A DNA stretch of 13,794 nucleotides from assembly GCA_021813085.1 (NCBI GenBank), contig JAKAMA010000018.1:1-13794 (forward strand), given 5' to 3'. The stretch's first letter is position 1. Each line of letters opens with the position of its first letter. Source of the stretch: Chloroflexota bacterium (GTDB lineage: Bacteria > Chloroflexota > Dehalococcoidia > DSTF01 > JACRBR01). Positions 1-9,400 of this stretch are shown here, piece by piece. The notes under the pieces were generated by a model. That model had not been told where the DNA came from, made no database searches, and saw only the letters and a list, made by a program, of their open reading frames with translations. Made by a program: the position numbers and the translations under genes.

Positions 1-750
1 GCATTCTCGGCCTGCACCGGCATGACGCCCCACCACTACATCGAATCTCTGCGCGTGCGGCGATTGAAAGCCGCGCTCGCGGCCGGGCGCTCGGCCACGT
101 CGGCGGTGTACGACGCGGGCTACACGTCGAGCAGCCGCGTGTACGAGCACGCGGCGCGCCGGCTGGGCATGACGCCGGCGACCTACGCGCGCGGGGGCCG
201 GGGCGCGCGCATCGCCTACACGGTCGCGGACAGCTCACTGGGCCGCGTGCTCATCGCCGGCACGGAACGCGGCATCTGCCGGGTCAGCTTCGGCGACGCC
301 GACGACCAGCTCGCCGCGGGGCTGCGCGCGGAGTTCCCGGCGGCGGATCTGCGCCGCGACGACATCGCGCTCGGCGGCTGGGCGCGCGAGCTCCTGCGCC
401 GCATCGACGGCATGGCACCGTCCATCGACCTGCCGCTGGACATCCGCGCGACGGCGTTCCAGTGGCGCGTGTGGGAGGAGCTGCGCCGCATCCCGCGCGG
501 CGCCACGCGCTCGTACAGCGACGTCGCCGCTGCCATCGGCAATCCGGCGGCGGTGCGCGCGGTCGCGCGGGCCTGCGCGACGAATCCGGCGGCGGTCGCC
601 ATCCCGTGCCACCGTGTCAACGGCAAGGACGGCTCGCTCACCGGCTATCGCTACGGCGTCGAGCGCAAGCGCGCGCTGCAGGAGCGCGAGCGCGCGGGCA
701 GCGGCGCCGGCCCGCCGCCCGCCGGCCGACGATCGCAGGTGCGCGGGTAG
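1..750 (+). CDS. ada: Ada-type protein: AraC DNA-binding domain plus O6-alkylguanine-DNA alkyltransferase, 5' end outside window
   Basis: The reading frame is open from base 1, and the visible 249 residues begin inside an AraC-type domain (FSACTGMTPHHYIESLR), so the ATG at 22 is not the true start and the N-terminus lies to the left. A second helix-turn-helix follows at about residues 31-50 (AVYDAGYTSSSRVYE), typical of Ada. The alkyltransferase part starts near residue 70 and carries the active-site motif IPCHRV, with the acceptor cysteine at visible residue 203 (codon 607-609), preceded by a RAVARACATNP DNA-contact segment. Known role: it removes O6-methyl or larger alkyl groups from guanine by suicidal transfer to the cysteine, and in Ada proteins it also activates transcription. 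Whether the N-terminal zinc-binding phosphotriester-repair domain is present cannot be seen. The last 20 residues are a Gly/Pro/Arg-rich tail. The stop codon overlaps the next gene. Confidence 0.93.
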   Translation, partial: AFSACTGMTPHHYIESLRVRRLKAALAAGRSATSAVYDAGYTSSSRVYEHAARRLGMTPATYARGGRGARIAYTVADSSLGRVLIAGTERGICRVSFGDADDQLAAGLRAEFPAADLRRDDIALGGWARELLRRIDGMAPSIDLPLDIRATAFQWRVWEELRRIPRGATRSYSDVAAAIGNPAAVRAVARACATNPAAVAIPCHRVNGKDGSLTGYRYGVERKRALQERERAGSGAGPPPAGRRSQVRG

Positions 751-1223
751 TGGAGCGGCACTTCACGGTCTCCGGGTTTGTCGTCGACGGCGAGCGGACG
801 CTGCTGCACTGGCATCGCAAGAACGGCATGTGGCTGCCGCCGGGCGGCCACATCGAGCCGGGCGAGGATCCGGTGCAGGCGGTCGTGCGCGAGGTGCTCG
901 AAGAGACCGGCGTCACGGCGGCGGTGGTGCCGCTCCGCGCGCCGGAGGCGTTCGCCCAGCCGGCACAGATCCCGGCTCCGTACACGATCCTGATCGAGGA
1001 TATCGCCGAGGGCCCGCACCAGCACATCGACCTGATCTATTTCCTGCGTGCCATCGAGGGCGTCGCGTGCGCGCCGCGGGACGGCGAGCCGTTCGTCTGG
1101 GTGACCGCGGACCAGCTCCGGCGCGGCGAGGCGCTGCCCGTCGCCTCCTGCGGCGTCGACCTGCCGGTGCCGGAAGACGTGCGGGTGCTCGCGCTTGCGG
1201 CCATCGCGGCAGCCGGCAGATAA
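750..1223 (+). CDS. NUDIX hydrolase
   Basis: This 157-residue protein has a complete NUDIX box at residues 33-55: G33, E39, then REVLEETGV from R47, with E48, E51 and E52 as the expected metal ligands. Enzymes of this family hydrolyse nucleoside diphosphates linked to another group, such as oxidised dNTPs, NDP-sugars or dinucleotides; the substrate cannot be read from the sequence. I place the start at GTG 750, which shares its G with the TAG stop of the preceding ada gene (TAGTG). The frame is open further upstream, but family proteins begin close to this point, with VERHFTVSGFVV as the first beta strand. A weak purine-rich GCAGG lies about 10 bases upstream, so expression probably relies on translational coupling to ada. 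The pairing suggests, but does not prove, a nucleotide-pool sanitation role. Confidence 0.9.
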   Translation: MERHFTVSGFVVDGERTLLHWHRKNGMWLPPGGHIEPGEDPVQAVVREVLEETGVTAAVVPLRAPEAFAQPAQIPAPYTILIEDIAEGPHQHIDLIYFLRAIEGVACAPRDGEPFVWVTADQLRRGEALPVASCGVDLPVPEDVRVLALAAIAAAGR

Positions 1224-1240
1224 CGTTGGGACGCAGCTAC

Positions 1241-1275
1241 CTGGCGCGTGGACCGCGGCGCGCGCGGGATGCCAG
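1241..1275. terminator. Imperfect hairpin between convergent genes
   Basis: Between the stops of the NUDIX gene and the glutamate dehydrogenase gene lie two nested inverted repeats: CTGGC (1241-1245) with GCCAG (1271-1275), and inside it CCGCG (1253-1257) with CGCGG (1263-1267). There is no T-run on either side, so a bidirectional terminator role is inferred only from position. The surrounding 64 bases hold nothing else recognisable. Confidence 0.3.
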
Positions 1276-1287
1276 TGGCGCCGACGG

Positions 1288-2565
1288 CTACGGGAAGATG
1301 CCGCGCGACTGGGTGGCCTCGACGACGCGGCGCACCGCGAGCATGTACGCGGCCTCGCGCAGTGTGCCGCCGGCCCCGGCGTGGATGTCGGCGACCTCCT
1401 GGAACGCGCGCTTGATGATCCGTTCAAGGCGAAGGTTCACCTCGTGCTCCTCCCAGAAGAAGGACTGCAGGTCCTGCACCCACTCGAAGTATGAGACGAT
1501 GACGCCGCCCGCGTTGGCGAGGATGTCCGGCACGACGTACACACCGTTCTGCGCCAGGATGCGATCGGCCTCCGGCGTCGTCGGGCCGTTCGCGCCCTCG
1601 ACGATCATCTTCGCACGGATGCGCTCCGCGTTGCCGCCATGGATCTGCCCTTCGAGCGCCGCCGGCACGAGGATATCGACCGGCAGCTCGAGCAGCTCGG
1701 CGTTGGTGATGTGGGTGCCGGGGTGGCCGTCCGGGATGAGGCCGCGCGTGCGTTTCCGCTCGACCAGCGCGGCGATGTCGCCGAGGCCATCGGCGGCGTA
1801 GATCGCGCCTTCCGAGTCGCTGACCGCGACGACCTTCGCGCCCGCTTCGCCGAGCAGCTTCGCGGCGGTGGCACCGACGTTGCCGAAGCCCTGCACGGCG
1901 ACCGTCGCGCCCTCGAGCGCCATCCCGCGCGCGCGGCACGCCTCCTGCGTCACGAACAGCACACCGCGCCCCGTCGCCTCGACGCGGCCGGTGCTGCCGC
2001 CGATCGACACCGGCTTGCCGGTGATCACCGCGGGGGCCGAGTGGCCGTGCATCATGCTGTAGGTGTCCATGATCCACGCCATCACCTGCGCGTCGGTCCC
2101 CATATCGGGCGCCGGCACATCCGCGTCGGGGCCGATGAGCATGCCGATTTCGGCGGCGAACCGCCGCGTCATGCGCTCGAGCTCGCCGGTGCTGAGCGCG
2201 CGCGGGTCGACGATGACGCCGCCCTTCGCACCGCCGAAGGGGAGGCCGGCGACGGCGCACTTCCACGTCATCCACATCGCCAGCGCGCGCACTTCATCGA
2301 GGGAGACGTTGAGGCTGTAGCGCAGGCCGCCCTTGACGGGGCCGCGCGCCTCGTTGTGGTGGACGCGGTAGCCGGTGAAGACGCGCACAGTGCCGTCGTC
2401 CATCTTGACCGGAAAGTTGACGGTGAACTCGCGCTTGCAGTGCCGCAACACTTCGCGCATGCCAGGGTCGATGCCCATCTTGCCGGCGACGGCGTCGAGC
2501 TGCTCGCGTGCGTCGTGCCAGGGGTTGCCCGCGGGCGCCTGCGCCGCGGGGGCGGTCGTGGTCAT
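1288..2565 (-). CDS. gdhA: Glutamate dehydrogenase (Glu/Leu/Phe/Val dehydrogenase family)
   Basis: The 425-residue product has the length and all landmarks of a hexameric glutamate dehydrogenase. These are the substrate-binding PVKGGLR (K78) and WKCAV (K102), the catalytic lysine K114 in PFGGAKGGV, the catalytic aspartate D154 in PAPDMGTD, the Rossmann motif GFGNVG at 226-231, and EGANGPTTPEAD near 323-334. It interconverts glutamate with 2-oxoglutarate and ammonia in the cytoplasm; the NAD versus NADP preference is not decided here. The frame extends 50 codons upstream, but ATG 2565 is chosen because a strong GGAGGGA lies 5 bases before it and homologues start there. The gene follows the small monooxygenase-like gene with a 34-base gap on the same strand, so the two are probably co-transcribed. 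I see no truncation or missing key residue. Confidence 0.96.
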   Translation of the reverse strand: MTTTAPAAQAPAGNPWHDAREQLDAVAGKMGIDPGMREVLRHCKREFTVNFPVKMDDGTVRVFTGYRVHHNEARGPVKGGLRYSLNVSLDEVRALAMWMTWKCAVAGLPFGGAKGGVIVDPRALSTGELERMTRRFAAEIGMLIGPDADVPAPDMGTDAQVMAWIMDTYSMMHGHSAPAVITGKPVSIGGSTGRVEATGRGVLFVTQEACRARGMALEGATVAVQGFGNVGATAAKLLGEAGAKVVAVSDSEGAIYAADGLGDIAALVERKRTRGLIPDGHPGTHITNAELLELPVDILVPAALEGQIHGGNAERIRAKMIVEGANGPTTPEADRILAQNGVYVVPDILANAGGVIVSYFEWVQDLQSFFWEEHEVNLRLERIIKRAFQEVADIHAGAGGTLREAAYMLAVRRVVEATQSRGIFP

Positions 2566-2570
2566 CGGCT

Positions 2571-2577
2571 TCCCTCC
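2571..2577 (-). promoter_or_regulatory. Ribosome binding site of gdhA
   Basis: On the minus strand GGAGGGA stands 5 bases before the ATG at 2565. It decides the start against the in-frame ATG at 2715, which would lie inside the preceding gene. Confidence 0.8.
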
Positions 2578-2599
2578 GCGATGCGGACGTGCATGCGCA

Positions 2600-2911
2600 C
2601 TACGGCTGCTCCACCGTCTCGCGCACCCACGCGCCGTCCGGATAGGGCGCCGTGGGGAGGGCCGCGTCCAGCATGGTCGCGGCCATGGCAGCGGCGCCGT
2701 TGCGCAGGTAGGCACGGCAGTCGCCGGCGGTGCGCCAGGCCGTCACTTCGACCATCGAGCCGGGCTCCTCCCCGCGGCGCAGCTCGTGCGAGACGAAGCC
2801 CGGCTGCCGCTCGAGGAACGGACGCAGCCGCGCCAGCAGCGGCCCGCGGCGGGCATCCCACTCTTCGGGCCTGGTGACCGTGGTCGTACGGCGAAGCGTC
2901 GAGATGACCAT
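2600..2911 (-). CDS. Antibiotic biosynthesis monooxygenase-like (dimeric alpha/beta-barrel) protein
   Basis: This 103-residue protein looks like the ABM/dimeric alpha-beta barrel superfamily: a short first strand (VISTLRRTTTV), a helix ending in a PGFVSHELRR turn-strand, a MVEVTAWRT strand and a following helix. Members include heme-degrading and quinol-oxidising monooxygenases and many small enzymes of unknown substrate; no catalytic residue set is clear enough to name one. The start is ATG 2911, backed by AGGAGG 5 bases upstream; an in-frame ATG at 2965 lacks such a site. It precedes gdhA by 34 bases on the same strand. That arrangement implies shared transcription, but I see no metabolic reason linking the two. 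The family assignment is from overall pattern only and could equally be called a conserved hypothetical protein. Confidence 0.75.
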   Translation of the reverse strand: MVISTLRRTTTVTRPEEWDARRGPLLARLRPFLERQPGFVSHELRRGEEPGSMVEVTAWRTAGDCRAYLRNGAAAMAATMLDAALPTAPYPDGAWVRETVEQP

Positions 2912-2916
2912 CCGCG

Positions 2917-2922
2917 CCTCCT
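2917..2922 (-). promoter_or_regulatory. Ribosome binding site of the monooxygenase-like gene
   Basis: The minus strand reads AGGAGG, then 5 bases, then the ATG at 2911. It is a full match to the anti-Shine-Dalgarno core and decides the start of the small gene. Confidence 0.85.
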
Positions 2923-3112
2923 GCTGCGCACCGCCAGCTTGCCGCGTCCCGGGCCCCCGGCGCAATAGGGGATTGTCCGGCGGCCGCGGGAACGGCGCGT
3001 CCGGGCGGCCGCTCCTTGAACATGGCTCGCTCAGAGGTCAGACACTGGAGGCTAGACGACGGAAGGTGGAAGCGCCCAGACGCCCCGCATGGGTGATGTT
3101 TCATCCGCAGGG

Positions 3113-3130
3113 ATGGCGCCGCCGCGCCAT
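3113..3130 (-). terminator. Hairpin just downstream of addA
   Basis: ATGGCGC (3113-3119) and GCGCCAT (3124-3130) form a perfect 7-bp stem with a 4-base loop, beginning 9 bases after the addA stop codon. No T-run follows on the minus strand, so it may be a weak terminator or a 3'-end stabilising structure. The rest of the 228-base gap up to the monooxygenase gene shows no gene; it should hold the promoter of the small gene and gdhA, but no box there is convincing. Confidence 0.45.
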
Positions 3131-3139
3131 GAGGGACTG

Positions 3140-6100
3140 CTACGGGGCCAGCCCGGGGCGGCTCAGCAGGGCCTCAGCTTCGGCAAGGAACGAGGCGTCG
3201 ACGCGGGTCGCGTGCTCCACGCCAGTGCGGGCGAAGAGCAGCACGACCTCGCGCACGGGCATACCCGTCGTGCACTGGGCCGCCCACGCATAGATCAGGG
3301 CCTGTGCGCGGTACGACGCCGCCCGCTCCTCGACCTCGGCGCGAGACACCGCATCGGTCTTGAAGTCCACGATCACAATCTCGCCATCCTCGATGAACAG
3401 CAGGTCGATGCGCCCCTCGGCGAGCCCGTCGGCGCCGGCCGGGAGCGGCGCGGTGAACGGCACCTCGCGCAGCACACGGGAGCTGCGCAGCGCCCGTGCG
3501 ATGACGTCGGAAGCGAGGGCGCTGCCGGCAACGCGCGCGATCTCGTCCTCGCGGCCCGTCAGGCCGAACTCCGCGGCGACCGCGTGCGCCATAGCGGCCA
3601 CGTCGCCGGGCCGGCGGAGGTCGATGCGCTCCAGGAGCGCGTGGACGGCGCTGCCAAAGTCCGTCGCCTGGCCGCGCCAGCCGGACGGCCCGTAGGGGAC
3701 GCCGTCGCCATCGGCCGGTGGCTCCCACGCGTCCTTCAGCGAGCCGGCGGTGCGCACGTCAAGCGGGGCCGACGCGCTCCCAACGAGCGCATCATGCGCG
3801 TGTTGCCACGCTGCCCGCTCGTCGCCCACCCGCTCGATATCCGCGACCGGCGCGTCCGGCAGGGGCCGCCGCCAGACCGGAGCGTCGGCGGGCGGCGCTT
3901 CGATGGCGGCGCCGTCGATCAGCGACGGCTCGTCCTCGACGCCGGCGATGCGCAGCAGGTCGTTGGCGGACCGTATCGTTTCGGGCGTCGGCCGCGCATC
4001 GGAGGTCACGAACACGGGGACGACGAGCCGGTCCTTCGCGCGGGTTGCCGCGACGTACAGCAGCCGGCGCTGCTCGGCGTCGTCGTGCACCTGCTCGGCG
4101 GCGAGCGCGGCGTCCCAGCCGGGCGTCCAGAACCGGTGCTCGTCCTTCCACAGCTTGATGTGCAGCCGTCCCGTCGCGCGATCGGCGATGATCCGCGTGC
4201 GGTCGCTGCGCTGCGTGTTCATGTTGGCGAAGACGACGACCGGAAACTCCAGCCCCTTGGCCGCGTGGACGGTGACGATGCGCACCACGTCGTCCGTTTC
4301 CTCGCTGATCGCGGCGTCGGTCTCGTCGGACGTGCGCGCGGTGTTCTCCTTCAGCCAGCGGACGAAGCCGCGCAGGCCGCCGCCGGCCGCCGCGAACGCG
4401 CGCGCCTGGTCGACGAGCTTCAGCAGGTTCGCGGCGGCCTGCTCGCCCTGCGGCTGAAGCATCGCCAACTCAACGAGCCGCGTGTCGTCCAGGACGGCGC
4501 GCACGATGTCTGGCAACACCTTCGTATGCCGCAGGCGCCGCAGCGCGGCGAGCCGCCGCAGCGCATCGGGCACGGGGCCAGCAGTGGCGGGGCGCAGGCG
4601 CAGACCGTTGAAGCCGCCGCCGGCGGCCCGGTGGAGCAGCAGCTCTTCGTCGGACAGGCCGAAGGCCGGCGAGCGGAGCGCCGCCACCGCGGCGACCTGG
4701 TCGGTCGGGTCATCGATGGCACGCAGGATGGCGATGAGCTCGCGCACCTCCTGGCGCAGGAAGAACGTACGGCCGCCCTCGTGCCGATAGGGCACACCAG
4801 CACGGGCGAGCGCATCCTCGTAGGCGTCCAGCTCGGCGCGGCTCGGGATCAGCATGGCGATGTCGCGGTACCTGGCCGGGCGGCCATCGCGCAGCGCCCA
4901 CCGGGCATGCTCCACGCTGGCACGCACCAGCGACGCCAGCGCGCCGGCCTCCGCGGCGCGCAGCTCGCGCGCAGTCGCGCCATCCACCACGCAGCGCACG
5001 ACGTTCACGGCCTGCTCGCGAGGCACCCCGTACTCTGGATGGCCCTCCAGGCCGATGTAGCCCGGCTGCACGCCGGGCTGTGGGGTGATCAGCCTGCCGA
5101 AGCGCTCGTTGACCCACGCGATGATGGGCTGGGCGGAGCGGAAGTTCTGCACGATCGGGTACGCCCGGCCGCCGAAGATGTGCCGCTTCACGTCGTCGTA
5201 CATGGCGATGTCGGCCCGGCGGAAGCGGTAGATCGACTGCTTGGGGTCGCCGACGACGAAGAGGCTGCCGGGACGCAGGCGCGCGCGCCGCCAGTCGTGC
5301 GCGCCGGAACCATCGTCGCACAGCCAGACGATCAGCTCGGCCTGCAACGGGTCCGTGTCCTGGAACTCATCGACGAGGATGCAGCGGTACTGCTGCTGGA
5401 AGTACCGCCGTACTTCTGTGTTGTCGCGCACGAGGTCGCGCGCCCAGATCAACAGGTCGTCGAAGTCGGCGGTGCCGGCCCTCTTCCGTTCTTCCGCGTA
5501 GTGCTCGACGAAGCCCTGGAGCCAGACCAACAGGCGCGCCGTCGCCGCCTGCTTCATCGCGTCGGCGCAGCGTGCAAGCGCGTCGCGCACGCGGGCGAGC
5601 GCCGCCTTGACCTTGCGGCAGTCGTCGGCGGTCCGCCAGTGCGCCTGGTTGCCCGCGGAGGCGTTCGGGCGCTGCGCCGTGGCGATGGCGTGCCGGAGTG
5701 ATTCGGGATGGCCACGCAGCGCATCGAATGCGCGCTGCATCGCGAGCACGCGGCGGAGCTGTTCGAGCGCACGATCCGCCTCGTCGATCGCGAGCGGCTC
5801 GAGCGCACGCAGCGTTTCGCACTCAGTGGCAAGCATGCGCAGGAAGCCATCGACGTCCGCGTCTTCGACCGGGAATGGGACCAGGGGCAGCACGTCGCGG
5901 TGGCGGTGCAAGGCCTCGGCGGCTTCGCGCACGCAGGCGTACTCGAGTCCGAGGTTGAGCGCGTCGAGCAGGGCCGGCGGCGGCGGCTCGTGCGCCATCT
6001 CGCCGGCGATCCAGTCGGCGTACGCCGCTTCGAAGCCGAGCTGGGCCGGCAGGTCCGTGAGCACGCTGAAGCCGGGGTCGATGCCCGCCTCGACGGGCCG

Positions 6101-6457
6101 TTCTCTGAGCAGGCCCGCGGCAAACGCGTGGATCGTCTCGATGTGCGCGCGGTTCAGGTCACGCAGGGCTGCCTCGAACCGGGCGCACTCCTCCGATCCG
6201 GCGTCGGCGGCGCCGCGTGCGGCTTCGAGCTGCTCACGCACCCGCGCGGCCAGCTCCGCCGCCGCCTTCTCGGTGAAGGTGATGACGGCGATCTCCTGCA
6301 CGCGCGCGCGGGCGCTGCGCACGATCTGGACGACACGGTCGACGAGCACGGTCGTCTTTCCGGTGCCTGCGCCCGCCTCGACGCACATGTTCTCGTCGAC
6401 CCGCGTGCGGATCTCCTCGCGCGCCTGCGCGTCCGCCGGCACGAATGGCGCGCTCAT
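3140..6457 (-). CDS. addA: AddA-type ATP-dependent helicase/nuclease (UvrD superfamily with RecB-like nuclease)
   Basis: The 1105-residue product carries all superfamily 1A helicase motifs: Walker A AGAGTGKTT (K34), ITFTEKAAAELA, DEFQD with D363/E364, GDPKQSIYRF from 403, QNFRSAQPI, VTVHAAKGLEF around 729-739 and YVAATRAKDRL near 800. The C-terminus is a RecB-like PD-(D/E)XK nuclease: H939 (GSAVH), D1018 (GRIDLLF), D1031 and K1033 (VDFKTD), then a QALIYAW helix. Known role of AddAB: the complex unwinds and resects double-strand DNA ends and prepares 3' single strands for RecA. The start ATG 6457 overlaps the addB stop in ATGA, and GGGGGA lies 6 bases upstream inside addB, so the subunits are translationally coupled. 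An RecB name is less likely because the partner is AddB-like and no RecC or RecD is present. Confidence 0.93.
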   Translation of the reverse strand: MSAPFVPADAQAREEIRTRVDENMCVEAGAGTGKTTVLVDRVVQIVRSARARVQEIAVITFTEKAAAELAARVREQLEAARGAADAGSEECARFEAALRDLNRAHIETIHAFAAGLLRERPVEAGIDPGFSVLTDLPAQLGFEAAYADWIAGEMAHEPPPPALLDALNLGLEYACVREAAEALHRHRDVLPLVPFPVEDADVDGFLRMLATECETLRALEPLAIDEADRALEQLRRVLAMQRAFDALRGHPESLRHAIATAQRPNASAGNQAHWRTADDCRKVKAALARVRDALARCADAMKQAATARLLVWLQGFVEHYAEERKRAGTADFDDLLIWARDLVRDNTEVRRYFQQQYRCILVDEFQDTDPLQAELIVWLCDDGSGAHDWRRARLRPGSLFVVGDPKQSIYRFRRADIAMYDDVKRHIFGGRAYPIVQNFRSAQPIIAWVNERFGRLITPQPGVQPGYIGLEGHPEYGVPREQAVNVVRCVVDGATARELRAAEAGALASLVRASVEHARWALRDGRPARYRDIAMLIPSRAELDAYEDALARAGVPYRHEGGRTFFLRQEVRELIAILRAIDDPTDQVAAVAALRSPAFGLSDEELLLHRAAGGGFNGLRLRPATAGPVPDALRRLAALRRLRHTKVLPDIVRAVLDDTRLVELAMLQPQGEQAAANLLKLVDQARAFAAAGGGLRGFVRWLKENTARTSDETDAAISEETDDVVRIVTVHAAKGLEFPVVVFANMNTQRSDRTRIIADRATGRLHIKLWKDEHRFWTPGWDAALAAEQVHDDAEQRRLLYVAATRAKDRLVVPVFVTSDARPTPETIRSANDLLRIAGVEDEPSLIDGAAIEAPPADAPVWRRPLPDAPVADIERVGDERAAWQHAHDALVGSASAPLDVRTAGSLKDAWEPPADGDGVPYGPSGWRGQATDFGSAVHALLERIDLRRPGDVAAMAHAVAAEFGLTGREDEIARVAGSALASDVIARALRSSRVLREVPFTAPLPAGADGLAEGRIDLLFIEDGEIVIVDFKTDAVSRAEVEERAASYRAQALIYAWAAQCTTGMPVREVVLLFARTGVEHATRVDASFLAEAEALLSRPGLAP

Positions 6458-9400
6458 GCGATGTCCCCCAGCGCGATGTACGCCTCTCCGCGGGGGTCGC
6501 CGGACTTGCGCCGCATCACGCGCTCGATGCGCGCGTCGCAGACGTCCTTGTAGTCGCAGTACTTGCACTGCCTGTCCTTGTCCGGATGCGGCGCGAAGAA
6601 GCCGTCATCAATGCCTTCGGCGATCGTCCCGAGGATACGGGGCAGGTCGGGCGCGCGCTCCATGATCTCTTCGCTGCTCATCCTCGGACGCCGGAACGCG
6701 CCGCGGCTGCTGGCGAAGAAGTATTCGGCCTCGCCGCGCTCCGGCGCGATGCCGAGGAGTTGCGCCGCGGCGTGCACGTAGACCGGGAGCTGCAACGCCG
6801 TGCCGCCTTCAAGCGTCACCTTGGTCTTCGCCTTGCCGGTCTTGTAGTCGATGACGCGAAAGCGCGTGCGCGCGTCGTCCCAGTCGATACGGTCGATCCG
6901 GCCCTGGAGCCGGACCTCGCGGCCGCCGGCGGAAAGCACGAGCGGGTCAGCGCTCGTCAGCGGGTCTTCAGGGCCCTCGCGGGGGTGCCACTGCGGCCCG
7001 AAGCCCACCTCAAAGGCACGCGGGGTGAGGCCCGACCCCGCCTCAGCGGCCTCCTCGTCGTACCAGCGCACGAGGTCCTCGTGGATCTGCCGCTGATCGA
7101 GCTGCCAGATCAGCGCCCTGCCCGTGAGTCCGCGCCGCTCACGGAGCGCACCCTCCTCTCGGGCGACATCGAGCAGCCGCGGGATGTGCCGATCGCGTGC
7201 GCCGGGCCGCGGCGGGTCGCCGGGACAGACCTCGCGCATGAAGCGCTCCAGGATCGCGTGGATCAGCGTGCCGCGCTCCAGGCTGTCGATGCGCTCGATC
7301 GCTTCCGGCTCATCGAGGGGTTCAATGCGCAGGACGTAGCGGAGGAAGTAGCGGTACGGGCAGGTCGCGTACATCTCGAGGCGGCTCGGCGATACGGCTT
7401 CATTCCGCGCGAACGGCGACAGGTCACGCGCCGCGGCGACGGCCTCGGCGGCCGACATGCAGCCGTCGTACGGGGTCAACGCGCGGGCCCCGCGTGCATC
7501 CCGTGCGGCGAGCGCGCGCGCGAAGGACGATGCGCGGCGCGGGTCGGCTGCGTCGCTCGCGAGCGCGCGCACGTCCTCGCCGCCGGAACGCCCGGTGGCG
7601 TACGCGTGCACGAGCGTCCGGTCGTACTCGGCCGCCGACAACGCGTCCGCGAAGTCGTCGGCGGCGAGGCGCCCTGCCTGCAGGCGCCGGACGAATCCGC
7701 TCTGGTCGAGCTCGTCGATCCGGAGGCGGCGTCCCTCGAGCGCCTCCGCGGTCGCCCGGAAGAAATACGACGGCAGGTACTTGCCGCTTCCGCCCGCCTC
7801 GGCGCGCGCGTACGAGACCTGCAACTGCTCGCTGGCGGCCTGCATGGCGAGCCAGTACGTCAGCATCTCGCTGTCCGGCTCCGTGCGCAGCGGCAGCACG
7901 CCCGCACCGGCGGCGTTCAGCTCGCGCCGCTCGCGCTCGAGCAGCAGCGGGTCGGGTCGCGGGGGCGCGGGCCACGCGCGCTCCGCGACGCCGAGCACGC
8001 AGACGGCACGGAAGCGCAGGTGCCGCAGGGAGGTAGCATCGACCACGGCGACGCCCTGCCGTCCGAAGCTGCGCGCCGGCTCGCGGAGCACGCGCGAGGC
8101 ATCGTGCAACTCCAGGTCGTCGCGCACCGTGCGGCAGAAGACGTCGAAGGTGACGCGCTCACGCACCGCGCTGAGCGTGTTCAGCTCGTCGAGCGCCTCG
8201 ATGACCGGCTCGACGCCGGCGGCATACGCCGTGGCGAGGGCGCGCAGGTACCGCAGATGCTCCGCCCATGCCGCCTCATCGGGGTGCGCGGCGAGCGCCG
8301 CGGCGAACGCCGCCACGAACGAACGGAACGCGTCGACACGCGCGGCGCGCTCGGAGAGCCAGTCCTCGCCGCGCTCGGCGGCGCGCGCGCGCTTCTCGGC
8401 AGCAAGGCGCTGGAGGCGCTCGTCCCACTGCGCCGCGCCGTCGATGATCCCGGCCTCGCGCGTGAAGGTCTCCCATTCGGAGGGGCTGGCGTAGGTGCCG
8501 GATGGCAGCGTGTCGCGCGGTAGTTCCGTCTCGGTGAGAAACTCCATCACCTGCGCCCGGCGCAGTCCTCCATCGGCGGCCAGTTCGAGCAGCGACAGGA
8601 CGCGGCGCCCGAGGGGATGCTCGGCGAGCGGCCGCCCCTCGTGCAGGTACGTGTCGATGCCGGCCTCGCGGAAGATCTCATCGACCAGCGCGCGGTACGT
8701 CTCCGCGCCCCGGTACACGACGGCCATCTCATGAAAGCGGATGCCGGCGCGCGCCCACTGCAGGCAGGCGCGCGCGGCTTCCCACACTTCGCGCACCGTG
8801 TCGGGGGCACCGACGAGCGTCACACCGCCGGGACGTCCGGCTGGCTGGCTAGCGTCGCGGGAGACGAGATCGTCGCGGAACAGCGAGCGGGCCACCCGCG
8901 GCGGGCCGGATGGATCCGACAACGGCAGTCGTTCCTGCGGCGCGTCCGCGAAGAGCCGCTGCCGGAAGGCAAGGTGCGCGTCGTCGGCGTCGAGGCCGGA
9001 GTGCGGGAGGAAGACCGCGACGTCGTGCCGCGCGGCGATCTGCTGGACCATGCGCAGGTGCAGCTCCGGCAACGACCACACGCCGTAGATGAACAACGGC
9101 CCTTCGAACGCGCCCGGGTCGACGGCACGGCAGTCGTCGGCGGGCGCGACGAAGGACGCACGGCGGCCCGCGTACAGGCCGTACAACCGCGCCAGCTCGT
9201 CGAGCTTGGCGCCGGCCGCCGGGAGCGCCGCCGCCGCCGCCCGGGCAGCGCGCGCAAACCCTTCCACCGTGAATCCGCCCAGTTCCAGCTCGCCAAACAG
9301 GCGCTGGAGCGCACGCGCGAAGCCGTCGCGGCCGCGGATACCGGCGAAGTAGCCACCGGCCTGTTCCGCCATCTCCCGGACCAGCAAGCGCTCGGCCCAC

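Noticed and set aside
614-1801. A 395-codon plus-strand frame spanning ada, the NUDIX gene and gdhA
   Set aside because: It crosses three well-supported genes on both strands and its translation is Arg/Ala-rich with no domain.
2562-3104. A 180-codon minus-strand frame through the monooxygenase-like gene with an ATG in the 228-base gap
   Set aside because: It overlaps the better-supported small gene in another frame and shows no domain; the perfect AGGAGG belongs to the ATG at 2911.
3089-5701. An 870-codon open frame on the plus strand opposite addA
   Set aside because: It lacks recognisable domains, is rich in Arg, His, Ala and Gly, and lies antisense to addA, whose helicase and nuclease motifs are complete. 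Long antisense frames are expected at this GC content.
7360-7362. Fe-S cysteines of AddB as evidence for a Cas4/CRISPR link
   Set aside because: The same four-cysteine staple is normal in AddB; there is no repeat array or cas gene nearby.
6445-8523. A 692-codon open frame on the plus strand opposite addB
   Set aside because: Same compositional artefact: the sense strand encodes conserved nuclease and Fe-S motifs, and the antisense product has none.
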